The notes beneath the pieces are model-generated. The model searched no databases and was not told the DNA's origin. It saw only the letters and a program-made list of their open reading frames with translations. DNA of 64,000 nucleotides. Source: Shewanella sp. OMA3-2 (GTDB taxonomy: Bacteria; Pseudomonadota; Gammaproteobacteria; Enterobacterales; Shewanellaceae). The stretch's first letter is position 1. Each line of letters opens with the position of its first letter. This document shows, in pieces, positions 48,770-57,928 of the stretch. The translations under genes and the position numbers were made by a program. Where the stretch lies: contig NZ_CP090974.1 of NCBI RefSeq assembly GCF_021513195.1, forward strand, positions 1,190,001-1,254,000, read 5' to 3'.

Positions 48770-48930
48770 AGAGTTCTCTTTATTTAAGCTGATGCTTTAT
48801 CCATTTGGCCAACCATACGGGCGATTTCAGCGGCACTATTCACCTGTCAAAAGTCCCATAGCGTTCTCTTTATTTAAGCTGATGCTTTATCCATTTGGCC
48901 AACCATACGAGCGAGTTCAGCAGCGCGATT
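48753..48930. repeat. 90-bp tandem duplication across the gapdh/arsJ junction
   Basis: Segments 48753-48840 and 48843-48930 are near-copies at a 90-base period. Each holds the last 17-18 codons of gapdh, its stop, the arsJ ribosome binding site and the first six codons of arsJ (MGLLTG). In the right copy the vestigial arsJ start reads only MGLLTGE then stop. The first 66 bases differ at one position, while the last 22, within the gapdh coding end, differ at five. Confidence 0.93.
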
Positions 48931-49890
48931 TGCATAACCCCATTCGTTATCATACCAGGCATAAAGTTTAACCTGAGTGCCGTTAATTATCATGGTGGAC
49001 AGGGCGTCGATGATGCTTGAGCGTGGATCGGTTTTGTAATCGACCGACACTAAAGGACGTTCTTCATAACCTAAAATATCTTTTAAAGGCCCTTCAGCAG
49101 CGGCTTTAAATAAGCGGTTAACTTCTTCTTCTGTGGTTGGGCGGCTGACCTCAAACACACAATCGGTTAATGACGCATTGGCAAGCGGAATACGCACTGC
49201 ATGGCCGTTGAGTTTGCCTTTGAGTTCAGGAAAAATATGAGTAATTGCAGTCGCTGAACCTGTAGTTGTTGGAATAAGACTTAAGCCACAAGCTCGAGCA
49301 CGGCGAAGGTCTTTATGCGGCGCATCTAAAATGGTTTGGGTATTGGTAATGTCGTGAATCGTCGTCATAGACCCATGTACTATGCCTATGTTTTCGTGAA
49401 TGACTTTGACGATGGGTGCTAAGCAGTTAGTCGTGCAAGAGGCCGCAGTAACAATTGAATGAATCGCCTTGTCATAAAGCTGATGATTCACGCCCATTAC
49501 AATATTTAATACATCGTCTTCTTTCACCAGGGCTGTGACCACAACGCGTTTAACACCTTGATCTAAATAAGCTTGTAGTACTTCTTTAGTCTTCATTTTA
49601 CCAGAGGCTTCAATCACCACATCACAGTTTGACCAATCTGTTTCGCCGATAGTGTTGTTGCGGGTGCAGGCAATGCGTTTACCGTTGATGATCATATCAT
49701 CCGCTTCGGCGCTGGCCTCGTGCTGCCAACGGCCATGAACTGAGTCGAATGTAAGTAAATGGGCTAAGGTGGCGGTATCTCCGGCAGGGTCGTTAATTTG
49801 CACAAACTCAACATCATCCCATTGCCAAGCTGCTCTTAGCGCTAAACGTCCCATGCGGCCAAAGCCGTTAATTCCAATTTTAATTGTCAT
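48874..49890 (-). CDS. gap: ArsJ-associated glyceraldehyde-3-phosphate dehydrogenase
   Basis: A 338-residue GAPDH with Rossmann motif [18 protein letters not shown] and catalytic Cys152 in [11 protein letters not shown]. The substrate loop and [14 protein letters not shown] region are intact, so it should be active. Position between arsR and arsJ marks it as the specialised arsenate-resistance paralogue rather than the housekeeping enzyme: it uses arsenate in place of phosphate to make 1-arseno-3-phosphoglycerate for ArsJ. The final residues [14 protein letters not shown] are duplicated downstream as noted. It lies about 143 bases from arsR in the same direction, presumably one operon. Confidence 0.9.
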   Translation of the reverse strand: MTIKIGINGFGRMGRLALRAAWQWDDVEFVQINDPAGDTATLAHLLTFDSVHGRWQHEASAEADDMIINGKRIACTRNNTIGETDWSNCDVVIEASGKMKTKEVLQAYLDQGVKRVVVTALVKEDDVLNIVMGVNHQLYDKAIHSIVTAASCTTNCLAPIVKVIHENIGIVHGSMTTIHDITNTQTILDAPHKDLRRARACGLSLIPTTTGSATAITHIFPELKGKLNGHAVRIPLANASLTDCVFEVSRPTTEEEVNRLFKAAAEGPLKDILGYEERPLVSVDYKTDPRSSIIDALSTMIINGTQVKLYAWYDNEWGYANRAAELARMVGQMDKASA

Positions 49891-50033
49891 GTAGCATCCT
49901 TAGATTTTTATTTTAAATAGGTATTAATACCTTAAAGCTTGAAGTCGATTTTCACTCAGTGGCAAACTTAGCCCAAATAGCGTTTATTGGTGTTATGGCT
50001 CGGTAGTATTGTTATTCGTTTTTATCTACATCA

Positions 50034-50381
50034 TTAACAACACGCTTTTAGGCGTTCAGGTCGTCCACCCATTTTGCATAAATTGCTGAGGTTTTCTGCT
50101 AAAAAAAGCGCATTTTGCTGAGTAGTTTCGCTTAGTACTAACAGGCTCCATTCAGGTAAGTCAGCATTAATGCTATAGAACACCCACTGACCTTGACGGC
50201 GATCGATCAAGAGACCGCATTTACGGAGTTGGGCTAAATTTCGTGAAATTTTGGGCTGAATTTCTTGTAATGCTTCGGTTAGTTCGCAAACACATAATTC
50301 CCCTTCCTGCTGAATAAGCATTAAACAACGCAGTCGTGTCTCGTCGGCTAAACATTTAAAAAATTGAGTTGGGGTAATCAT
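50034..50381 (-). CDS. arsR: arsenical-responsive repressor ArsR
   Basis: A 115-residue winged helix repressor of the ArsR/SmtB family. The metalloid site is C30-V-C32 in GELCVCELTEAL, at the start of the recognition helix region as in E. coli ArsR, so As(III) or Sb(III) should release it from DNA. A terminal CC pair could provide an additional thiol. It is first in the arsR-gapdh-arsJ unit and divergent from nqrA. Repression of its own operon is the expected mode; a candidate palindrome lies at 50534-50554. Confidence 0.92.
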   Translation of the reverse strand: MITPTQFFKCLADETRLRCLMLIQQEGELCVCELTEALQEIQPKISRNLAQLRKCGLLIDRRQGQWVFYSINADLPEWSLLVLSETTQQNALFLAENLSNLCKMGGRPERLKACC

Positions 50382-50843
50382 TGTTAGCCTTAGGTGTTAA
50401 TTATAAAGTGAGATTGATATTTTTAGTTGCTCTACCACAATGATGGCAAGCCATTGGATTCTAAAGTGCCATTTGAAACATGATTTTATATACACTTATT
50501 TATATATGCAATTTTTTACATGTATTATTCATGACATATTCTATTTGAATATGTGTTTTATTTATCACAGAGGTAAGCCAACTTGCATAAAGACTTATAA
50601 TGCAGCATTAACGACTTTTCAGTCTTTAAGTGCTGATGCTAGCACTAACATCAAATATTATTTTTTGTCGTAAAAATGACATTTAACGATGCTTAAAAGC
50701 CTCTGCAGTGATCTGCTTCACAATTGCTAGCGGATATCCTGTTTTAAAATTACCGAATACCTCATTAGTGTGATCTGCATTCATACATTAGCATTAGCAA
50801 AGATCTAAAATTACTCATCGAGTTTTTATTGATGGTGATGATA
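50382..50843. other. divergent promoter region, arsR / nqrA
   Basis: About 460 AT-rich bases. Contents I can point to: a perfect 8-base inverted repeat at 50534-50554 and two GTGATCTGC words 62 bases apart (50708-50716 and 50770-50778) ahead of nqrA. A frame at 50440-50673 lacks a ribosome binding site and was not accepted. Confidence 0.45.
50534..50554. promoter_or_regulatory. palindrome, possible operator in the arsR upstream region
   Basis: ACATATTC and GAATATGT are perfect inverted 8-mers separated by 5 bases. The site lies about 150 bases upstream of the arsR start codon. Its form suits a dimeric winged-helix repressor, but it is not a match to a known ArsR operator that I can recall and the distance is long. 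Confidence 0.35.
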
Positions 50844-52220
50844 ATGGCAGGGGTTTCAAACCAGATAACAACTATTAAACGCGGCTTGGATATACCTATT
50901 ATGGGTAAGCCTATTCAGCAAGTGTTTGAGGGTGAAAAAGCCACAACAGTGGCGTTACTAGGTGAAGAATATGTTGGCTTAAAACCGACTATGTTGGTCG
51001 AGGAAGGTGATTTTGTCATCAAAGGGCAAGCGCTTTTTGAAGACAAGAAAACCCCAGGGCTAAAATTTACCGCACCTGCTAGTGGCAAGGTTAGTGCAAT
51101 CCATCGTGGCGAAAAACGCGTTTTACAGGCGGTAGTGATTGAGTGTGATGAGCAGCAACACGCTAAAAGCTTTGCGCGCTATGATGACTTTAGTCAGCTA
51201 AGTCGCCAGTTTGTGGTTGATAATCTTGTCGATAGCGGCCTGTGGACGGCATTACGTACACGACCATTTTCACGCGTGCCGCAATTAGATAGCCAGCCTG
51301 CAGGTATATTTGTTACGGCAATGGACAGTAATCCACTTGCTGCTGACCCTCGCATTATTATCGCCGAGCAAACTGACGCTTTTGTTGCCGGTTTGCAAGT
51401 GCTTAGCTATTTGACCGAAGGCAAAGTGTACCTGTGCCAGGATGATAACGCGCCCTTACTGAGTGGCGATATCTGCACTAACTTGCCTAAGGTGTCTATG
51501 CATCAATTTAATGGTGTTCACCCTGCAGGGTTAGTGGGCACTCACATTCATTTTTTACTGCCAGCTAGCATTGAGCGCCCAGTGTGGCACTTGGGCTATC
51601 AAGACGTTATTGCTTACGGCAAGTTGTTTTTAAAGGGTGAGCTGTATACCGATCGCGTAGTGGCTTTTTCGGGCCCGAATGTGCTTGAGCCACGTTTGGT
51701 TCGCACCCAGTTAGGTGCTCAATTAAGCCCCATTGTGGCGGGTAAAATTAAAAATGTTCGTTCACGTGTTGTGTCTGGCAGCGTGCTTAATGGCCACACT
51801 GCTGAGGGTGTGTATGATTACTTAGGTCGTTTTCATAACCAGATTTGTGTGCTGTCTGAAGATGATAAGCATCAATTACTGCCCTGGGTGCGTAACGATC
51901 AAAACAAATTTAGCCTCACAGGCATCATGATGTCTGGTTTCAGTCGCACCAAAAAGTTATTCGATTTTACCACCCATGCTGGTGGTTCAGCTCGGGCGAT
52001 GATGGCGTTTGGTCAACTTGCCCGTGTCATGCCTTTAGATATTCTCCCCACCTTACTTATTCGTGATTTAGTGGTACGTGATACCGATGAAGCGCAACTG
52101 CTTGGAGCGTTGGAATTGGATGAAGAAGATCTCGCGTTATGTACCTTTGTTTGTCCTGGAAAGTATGACTTTGGTAAAGAACTACGTGCTTGCCTAGATA
52201 TTATCGAGAGGGAAGGTTAA
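50844..52220 (+). CDS. nqrA: Na+-translocating NADH:quinone reductase subunit A
   Basis: About 458 residues, the soluble cytoplasmic subunit of the NQR complex, which couples NADH oxidation and quinone reduction to sodium export. Landmarks: ITTIKRGLDIPIMGKP near the start, VALLGEEYVGLKPTM, KFTAPASGKVSAIHRGEKR and the carboxyl-terminal CTFVCPGKYDFG. Start is uncertain among several near ATG/GTG codons (50832-50844); I use the ATG giving MAGVSNQI. Its stop overlaps the nqrB start. Shewanella genomes usually carry two NQR operons; this could be the second. Confidence 0.92.
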   Translation: MAGVSNQITTIKRGLDIPIMGKPIQQVFEGEKATTVALLGEEYVGLKPTMLVEEGDFVIKGQALFEDKKTPGLKFTAPASGKVSAIHRGEKRVLQAVVIECDEQQHAKSFARYDDFSQLSRQFVVDNLVDSGLWTALRTRPFSRVPQLDSQPAGIFVTAMDSNPLAADPRIIIAEQTDAFVAGLQVLSYLTEGKVYLCQDDNAPLLSGDICTNLPKVSMHQFNGVHPAGLVGTHIHFLLPASIERPVWHLGYQDVIAYGKLFLKGELYTDRVVAFSGPNVLEPRLVRTQLGAQLSPIVAGKIKNVRSRVVSGSVLNGHTAEGVYDYLGRFHNQICVLSEDDKHQLLPWVRNDQNKFSLTGIMMSGFSRTKKLFDFTTHAGGSARAMMAFGQLARVMPLDILPTLLIRDLVVRDTDEAQLLGALELDEEDLALCTFVCPGKYDFGKELRACLDIIEREG

Positions 52221-53434
52221 TGAGTAAGCCTATTAAAAAATCGTCGACCCAAGACAAGTATTATGAGCACGGCGATTCGATGCGAAAATACTTGCGATCG
52301 TTATGGATTGCCCATGGTCGTAGCACCAAAGGGCAGGTTCATGTTCGTGATGCCATTGATGTGAAACGAACTATGCATATCGTCGGCATGTGTTTATTAC
52401 CCGCGTTATTTTTTGGAATGTATAACATCGGCCTACAAGCGCAACTGGCTATTATTGCAGGCGCTAGCGCACCAGATACTTGGCATTTAGCTATTTTCAA
52501 TATGCTATTTTCAGGCTTAACTGCTGAGTCTGGCATATTCAGTTTATTTGCCTATGGCGCGAGTTTTTATGTGCCTTTCTATCTTACCGCGTTAATCGTA
52601 AACCTATTTTGGGAAGTGATATTTTCCAGAATGCGCGGCCAAGAACTGCATGAAGGCTTCTTTGTTACCGCGTTACTGTTTTCGCTTATTCTGCCGGTTT
52701 CGACCCCGTTGTGGATTATGGCGATAGGTATCAGTTTTGGGGTGATTGTTGCTAAAGAGATGTTTGGTGGCATGGGATATAACTTCTTAAACCTGGCGTT
52801 AGCTGGTTATGCGTTCATCTATTTTTCCTACCCAACAGAAGTGGCAGCGATAAGTCAGTTTGTGGCGGTTGATGGATATTCTGGTGCAACAACCTTGGGG
52901 TTGGCAGCGGCTAACAAACTTAGTTTTGCTGATGTGAGTTGGATTGGCGCATTAAGTGATCCGCTATGGTGGGATGCCTTCTTTGGTTTTACCGTGGGCT
53001 CAATTGGTGAAACCAGTGCTTTAGCTATTTTAATTGGTGGCGGTATTTTGTTGATGACTCGCGTTGCCGATTGGCGTGTGGTGGCTGGGGTGATGTTGGG
53101 TATGATTGCCACCGCAATTATATTTAATCTTTTTGGCCCAGCTAAAAATGCGATGGCTACTATGCCGTGGACATGGCACTTAGTTACCGGTGGTTTTGCC
53201 ATGGGGATGATGTTTATGGCGACCGACCCAGTAACAGCATCTTATACTCGCAATGCAAAATACGCTTATGGCTTCTTAATTGGCTTTATGACGGTGTTGA
53301 TCCGAGTGCTAAATGTGAAGTTGCCTGAAGGCATTATGTTAGCCATTTTATTTGCCAACTTATGGGCACCGTTATTCGATTACCTGGTGGCGAGAGCCAA
53401 CATCAAACGGAGACTAAAACGCCATGGCCTTTAA
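52220..53434 (+). CDS. nqrB: Na+-translocating NADH:quinone reductase subunit B
   Basis: A 404-residue membrane subunit with about ten helices. It carries covalent FMN on the Thr of SGAT (about Thr224 in DGYSGATTLG), as in Vibrio NqrB, and binds riboflavin. MATDPVTASYT near the end is the family's second landmark. The ATG overlaps the nqrA stop (TAATG) and GGGAAGG precedes it. It overlaps nqrC by 11 bases, so all genes are translationally coupled. Confidence 0.93.
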   Translation: MSKPIKKSSTQDKYYEHGDSMRKYLRSLWIAHGRSTKGQVHVRDAIDVKRTMHIVGMCLLPALFFGMYNIGLQAQLAIIAGASAPDTWHLAIFNMLFSGLTAESGIFSLFAYGASFYVPFYLTALIVNLFWEVIFSRMRGQELHEGFFVTALLFSLILPVSTPLWIMAIGISFGVIVAKEMFGGMGYNFLNLALAGYAFIYFSYPTEVAAISQFVAVDGYSGATTLGLAAANKLSFADVSWIGALSDPLWWDAFFGFTVGSIGETSALAILIGGGILLMTRVADWRVVAGVMLGMIATAIIFNLFGPAKNAMATMPWTWHLVTGGFAMGMMFMATDPVTASYTRNAKYAYGFLIGFMTVLIRVLNVKLPEGIMLAILFANLWAPLFDYLVARANIKRRLKRHGL

Positions 53435-54194
53435 AAAAGATTCGGTGATGGGAACCATGGTTTTCATCATCAGCTTGAGTTTAGTGTGCTCTTTTATGAT
53501 TACCGGTACGGCCGAAATTTTAAAAGAAAGAAAGCTAGTTAAAAAACGCGATGAAGTGCAACAGTTCGTATTAAAAGCGGCTGGTATTGCTAATAGTTCA
53601 GTCGATTTTAGAGAGTTATTTGCAACGCGCGTGCAGCCTAAATTAGTCGACTTAGAAACCGGTGAGTACATAGCGCAGGAGAATATTCTGGACTTTGATG
53701 GCCGTATGGCGGCGATTAACCCTGAAACCTCACGCAAGCCGAAAAAAGATACTGCCAAAATCAAAAGTCGTGCGGATCAAGTGCGTATTTTTGAGGTATT
53801 TGATGCTGAGGGTAAGTTAACCAGTATTGTAATGCCTATTTACGGTAAAGGTTTATGGTCAATGATGTATGGCTATTTAGCGGTCGAGCCTGATCTTAAT
53901 ACCATTAAGAACATTGTGTTTTATGAACACGGTGAAACCCCTGGTATTGCTGATTTTGTCACTGATCCTGCCTGGACATCTCTATGGCAAGGTAAGCAAC
54001 TATTCGATGCCAAAGGTAAGATAGCCATTAAGGTCATTAAAGGCGGTGCTAAAGCCGGTGATGTACATGGTGTTGATGGTGTATCTGGCGCCACGCGTAC
54101 CGGTGTAGGTATTCAAAAAGCAGTTGAGTTTTGGTTTGGTGTTGAAGGATATCAAACATTCTTACACCGTTTTGCTAAAGCGGAGGAGAAGTAA
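53424..54194 (+). CDS. nqrC: Na+-translocating NADH:quinone reductase subunit C
   Basis: A 256-residue subunit with one N-terminal membrane helix (MVFIISLSLVCSFMITG) and a periplasmic FMN-binding domain. FMN is attached to the Thr of DGVSGATRTG (about Thr224). It receives electrons from the 2Fe-2S/NqrD-E centre and passes them to NqrB. It overlaps the end of nqrB and is followed immediately by nqrD. Confidence 0.93.
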   Translation: MAFKKDSVMGTMVFIISLSLVCSFMITGTAEILKERKLVKKRDEVQQFVLKAAGIANSSVDFRELFATRVQPKLVDLETGEYIAQENILDFDGRMAAINPETSRKPKKDTAKIKSRADQVRIFEVFDAEGKLTSIVMPIYGKGLWSMMYGYLAVEPDLNTIKNIVFYEHGETPGIADFVTDPAWTSLWQGKQLFDAKGKIAIKVIKGGAKAGDVHGVDGVSGATRTGVGIQKAVEFWFGVEGYQTFLHRFAKAEEK

Positions 54195-54815
54195 ATGAGT
54201 CGGTCAACGTCTACAAAAGACATTCTCACTTCACCCATTTTTGCCAATAACCCTGTCGCCATGCAGGTGCTTGGGGTGTGTTCCGCGCTGGCGGTCAGTA
54301 ACTCAATGCAAACCGCATTAGTGATGACCTTAGCGGTGACATTTGTATTGGTTTTTTCCAATGTGATTATTTCAACCATTCGTAACTTTATTCCCAATAG
54401 TGTGCGAATTATTGCCCAAATGACGGTTATAGCGTCATTGGTGATCATCGTTGATATGGTGCTGCAGGATGTTGCCTATGAACTGTCGAAACAGTTATCG
54501 GTATTTGTCAGCTTAATCATCACCAACTGTATCATTATGGGACGTGCAGAAGCATTTGCGATGAAGTATCCACCGCATCTTGCATTTGTTGATGCCGTAG
54601 GCAATGCCATGGGTTATGGCGTTATTTTGCTTGGGGTCGCGTTTGTACGTGAACTGTTAGGGCGTGGCTCATTGTTTGGTCATGAAGTATTGACCACAGT
54701 AGCCAATGATGGTTGGTATTTACCTAATGAGATGTTCACTTTACCACCGAGTGCATTTTTCTTAATTGGCGTGATGATTTGGGCAATTAACCTTGTTCAG
54801 CGTAAGCGAGGATAA
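54195..54815 (+). CDS. nqrD: Na+-translocating NADH:quinone reductase subunit D
   Basis: A 206-residue six-helix membrane subunit, homologous to NqrE and RnfE. With NqrE it holds an intramembrane iron site; the cysteine in [13 protein letters not shown] and the one in [16 protein letters not shown] are the expected ligands. GGAGGAGAAG precedes the ATG with no gap after nqrC. Length is normal. Confidence 0.93.
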   Translation: MSRSTSTKDILTSPIFANNPVAMQVLGVCSALAVSNSMQTALVMTLAVTFVLVFSNVIISTIRNFIPNSVRIIAQMTVIASLVIIVDMVLQDVAYELSKQLSVFVSLIITNCIIMGRAEAFAMKYPPHLAFVDAVGNAMGYGVILLGVAFVRELLGRGSLFGHEVLTTVANDGWYLPNEMFTLPPSAFFLIGVMIWAINLVQRKRG

Positions 54816-54817
54816 TC

Positions 54818-55427
54818 ATGGAACATTATATTAATTTATTTATCCAAGCGGCCTTTATTGACAATATGGCGCTGTCATTCTTTTTAGGTATGTGTACGTT
54901 TTTAGCGGTATCCAAAAAGGTCTCCACCTCTTTTGGCTTAGGTATTGCCGTCATAGTGGTGATGATGTTGGCTGTGCCGATTAATCAACTGATTTATGTC
55001 AATGTACTCGCGCCTGGCGCATTAGCTTGGGCGGGTATGGCTGATTTAGATATCAGTTATTTGCAACTGATTACCTTTATTGGCGTGATAGCGGCATTGG
55101 TGCAAATTTTGGAAATGTTCTTAGAAAGATATATTCCAACCTTGTACCAAAGTTTAGGCATTTTCCTACCTTTGCTAACAGTAAACTGTGCCATTTTTGC
55201 CAGTGGTTATTTTTATGGCTAATCGCGACTATAACCTTGCTGAATCAACCGTGTTTGCTGCGGGCAGTGCGGTAGGTTGGGCTGTGGCTATTGTGTTATT
55301 AGCTGGACTGCGCGAGCGGATGAAGTTCAACGCTATTCCTGAAGGTCTGCAAGGTATTGGCATTACCTTTATCACCACAGGTTTGATGGCGTTAGGTTTT
55401 ATGTCTTTCGCTGGCATTACGCTGTAA
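54818..55427 (+). pseudogene. nqrE: Na+-translocating NADH:quinone reductase subunit E, frameshifted
   Basis: The six-helix partner of NqrD. The first frame (54818-55222) runs normally through [15 protein letters not shown] and [13 protein letters not shown], then ends in GYFYG-stop. The rest ([19 protein letters not shown] to [12 protein letters not shown]) is in another frame to 55427. The simplest explanation is one extra base near 55194-55202. Removing the A at 55202 gives [17 protein letters not shown], the same length as other NqrE proteins I remember, and 202 residues in total. The iron-site cysteines (MCTF, VNCAIF) are both present. Since loss of NqrE would inactivate the complex, a sequence error is plausible. 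Confidence 0.88.
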
Positions 55428-55492
55428 AGCATTAGGAAGCAAAGTATGAATTCCTTACAGCAGAATGACAGATTAATCAGAAGGTGCATTTA

Positions 55493-56710
55493 ATGGAAAT
55501 GGCAATTGGTATTGGCATGTTTACTCTAGTCGTAAGCGTGTTAGTGATGGTGATTTTAGTCGCCAAAAGTAAACTGGTTAACACGGGGGCAGTGACCATC
55601 AGCATTAATGATGATGCGTCGAAAACGGTGATCACGCCGGCAGGTGATAAATTACTGGGCGCATTAGCGGGTAATCAGATTTTTATTCCTTCAGCCTGTG
55701 GCGGTGGTGGTACTTGTGGTCAATGTCGAGTGACAGTGAAGTCAGGCGGCGGTGATATTCTGGCGACAGAGCTTGATCATATTTCAAAAAAAGAAGCCAA
55801 AGAAGGCTGTCGTTTAGCATGTCAGGTTGCTGTGCGCGGCGATATGGACCTTGAGGTCGATGAAGAGATTTTTGGGGTTAAAAAATGGCAATGTGAGGTT
55901 ATTTCTAATCATAACCAAGCGACCTTTATTAAAGAGTTACTGCTTAAAATACCTGATGGTGAAGAAGTACTGTTTAAAGCGGGCGGATATATTCAAATTG
56001 AAGCACCGGCCCATGAAGTTCGCTATGCCGATTTTGATATTCCTGCTGAATACCGTGATGACTGGGAAAAATACGACTTATTTAAGCTAGTGTCTAAGGT
56101 AGATGAAGATGTATTACGCGCTTATTCAATGGCGAATTATCCCGATGAAAAAGGCCGCATTATGCTCAATGTGCGTATTGCCACGCCACCGTCTGAAGGC
56201 TTGCCTCCGGGTAAAATGTCATCGTATATTTTTAATTTAAAAGCCGGTGACAAGGTCACCATCTCTGGCCCATTTGGTGAGTTTTTTGTAAAAGAGACCG
56301 ATGCTGAAATGGTATTTGTCGGTGGTGGGGCTGGTATGGCGCCAATGCGTTCACATATTTTTAATCAACTAAAACGGGTTAAAACCAATCGTAAAATGAC
56401 TTTTTGGTACGGTGCTCGCTCTAAACGTGAGATTTTCTACCAGGAAGATTTTGATATGTTGGCGGCTGAGAATGACAACTTTGAATGGCATGTGGCGTTA
56501 TCTGATCCACTACCTGCCGATAATTGGACCGGTTACACTGGCTTTATTCATAATGTGTTATTTGAGCATTATCTTAAAAACCATAAGGCACCAGAAGACT
56601 GTGAGTTCTATATGTGTGGCCCGCCAATAATGAACTCGTCAGTGATTGGCATGCTTGAAAGTTTAGGGGTTGAAGCTGAAAATATTCTACTGGATGACTT
56701 TGGTGATTAA
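55493..56710 (+). CDS. nqrF: Na+-translocating NADH:quinone reductase subunit F
   Basis: A 405-residue subunit that takes electrons from NADH. One N-terminal membrane helix is followed by a 2Fe-2S ferredoxin domain with Cys69, Cys75, Cys78 and Cys110 ([17 protein letters not shown]) and a ferredoxin-NADP reductase-like domain with FAD motif [13 protein letters not shown] motif [13 protein letters not shown] and the end DDFGD. AAGG lies about 9 bases before the ATG used; a GTG three codons earlier is possible. It is the last gene of the operon and is followed by a strong terminator. Confidence 0.94.
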   Translation: MEMAIGIGMFTLVVSVLVMVILVAKSKLVNTGAVTISINDDASKTVITPAGDKLLGALAGNQIFIPSACGGGGTCGQCRVTVKSGGGDILATELDHISKKEAKEGCRLACQVAVRGDMDLEVDEEIFGVKKWQCEVISNHNQATFIKELLLKIPDGEEVLFKAGGYIQIEAPAHEVRYADFDIPAEYRDDWEKYDLFKLVSKVDEDVLRAYSMANYPDEKGRIMLNVRIATPPSEGLPPGKMSSYIFNLKAGDKVTISGPFGEFFVKETDAEMVFVGGGAGMAPMRSHIFNQLKRVKTNRKMTFWYGARSKREIFYQEDFDMLAAENDNFEWHVALSDPLPADNWTGYTGFIHNVLFEHYLKNHKAPEDCEFYMCGPPIMNSSVIGMLESLGVEAENILLDDFGD

Positions 56711-56735
56711 GCGCGGTTAAGTGACTTTACATAAC

Positions 56736-56766
56736 AAAAAGGGAAAGCATCGCTTTCCCTTTTTTT
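56736..56766 (+). terminator. rho-independent terminator of the nqr operon
   Basis: AAAAAGGGAAAGC and GCTTTCCCTTTTT form a 13-base stem with a 3-base loop and continue into T residues. It lies about 25 bases past nqrF. Confidence 0.93.
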
Positions 56767-56815
56767 GTGACAACTAATGGGTATTAGCCTGGAACCAAAT
56801 TCGAAATAGTAAAAA

Positions 56816-56992
56816 TTAGCCTAATCGTTTTGAGAAGTCTAAGTAACGCATCACTTCACCCTCTGGAAAGGCCAGTTCGTCGCCATTTTGGTGACTTGAT
56901 AACAAATTCTCTCTGGCATAGCGCTTAATCGTGGCAGGGCTTTTATCTAAAATTTTACAGACTTCTTCAAGGGTGAGTAATTTATCGCTCAT
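56816..56992 (-). CDS. small helix-turn-helix (excisionase/MerR-like) protein
   Basis: A 58-residue protein that is nearly all one DNA-binding domain: LLTLEEVCKILDKSPATIKR followed by YARENLL, a MerR/excisionase-type winged helix with the usual SPATIKRYA recognition region. GGAG lies 9 bases before the ATG, which sets the start; the longer frame upstream is not supported. It could regulate nearby genes, such as the SDR gene just upstream on the same strand. It is not next to an integrase, so a phage excisionase role is unlikely. Confidence 0.75.
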   Translation of the reverse strand: MSDKLLTLEEVCKILDKSPATIKRYARENLLSSHQNGDELAFPEGEVMRYLDFSKRLG

Positions 56993-57105
56993 GGCTATCT
57001 CCAAAGTTATTGGCTGGTCATTTTTGTTTTTGTATTGTTTACTTGGGTAACAGTATAGACAATATTGAGTATGTGATGAGCTTTCACTGGTTATTATGCA
57101 CAAAC

Positions 57106-57777
57106 TTAATACTGATTATGCATCGCAAGATTACTAATAACGCTAACCGATTTAGATGCCTGTTGTGCTGAATCGACCATTACCTTTGCAACTTGTAGTC
57201 CATTGATAGGTTTATATTTTTTAAGTGAGCCGATAAACAAAAAACCGGTTAAGCAGAACAACCACTGGCCAATTTGTTCTAATGTACGACTGTCTGCTCG
57301 TTCGCCAATGAGTAAACTAGGCTGAAAAATTTGTACATGGGGCAAATGGAGTAGGCGTAACTCCTGCTCCATTTCACCTTTGACACGGTTATAAAACACG
57401 CTGGATTGTGGATTTGCATCTAAGGCGCTAATCACTTGTAGTACTAGCGTTGGATGTGATTGACGCTTAAGCAGTTTAGCAAAAGCTAACACGCCCAATT
57501 TATCCACTTCGATAAACGCTTGCTGACTTCCTGCTTGTTTGATGGTGGTGCCTAAACAACAAAAACCATGATCGATAGGTTCAGGTAAATTCATTTCATG
57601 TAGCTCGTCCAACTCGCATGCTAAATAATGCAGTTTTTCTTTACCGAAATGATGCTCATTAATACGTGGTTGCGAGCGTCCTAAAACATATATTTTTTGA
57701 TATTTATCGCTATCTAATAACAACTCCAGTAAAGATTTTCCGACTAATCCGGTCGCACCTATTATGGCTGCTATCAT
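57106..57777 (-). CDS. atypical short-chain dehydrogenase (NAD(P)-binding, TIP30/YbjT-like)
   Basis: A 223-residue Rossmann-fold protein with the nucleotide-binding motif AAIIGATGLVGKSLLELLL at the N-terminus. FYNRVKGEMEQEL shows a Tyr/Lys-like pair comparable to atypical SDRs, and FQPSLLIGERADSR is typical of the TIP30/HTATIP2-like group. Such proteins bind NADPH and often act as regulatory or redox sensors. It ends about 110 bases before the small HTH gene on the same strand. Substrate unknown. Confidence 0.75.
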   Translation of the reverse strand: MIAAIIGATGLVGKSLLELLLDSDKYQKIYVLGRSQPRINEHHFGKEKLHYLACELDELHEMNLPEPIDHGFCCLGTTIKQAGSQQAFIEVDKLGVLAFAKLLKRQSHPTLVLQVISALDANPQSSVFYNRVKGEMEQELRLLHLPHVQIFQPSLLIGERADSRTLEQIGQWLFCLTGFLFIGSLKKYKPINGLQVAKVMVDSAQQASKSVSVISNLAMHNQY

Positions 57778-57928
57778 TATATTACATCCTTATAAAAATC
57801 ATTACAGCACTGTATCCAGCTAATGGATGAGTTGCAATACATGGATTGCTGTAGCAATGACAATTTTCTTTTTAGAATGCTGATGTGGCATAGTCATATG
57901 CTTAATAACCATGACGCAAGGAACGACA

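Noticed and set aside
50440..50673. 77-codon frame in the arsR/nqrA gap
   Set aside because: No ribosome binding site, irregular composition, and it spans the palindrome and promoter region.
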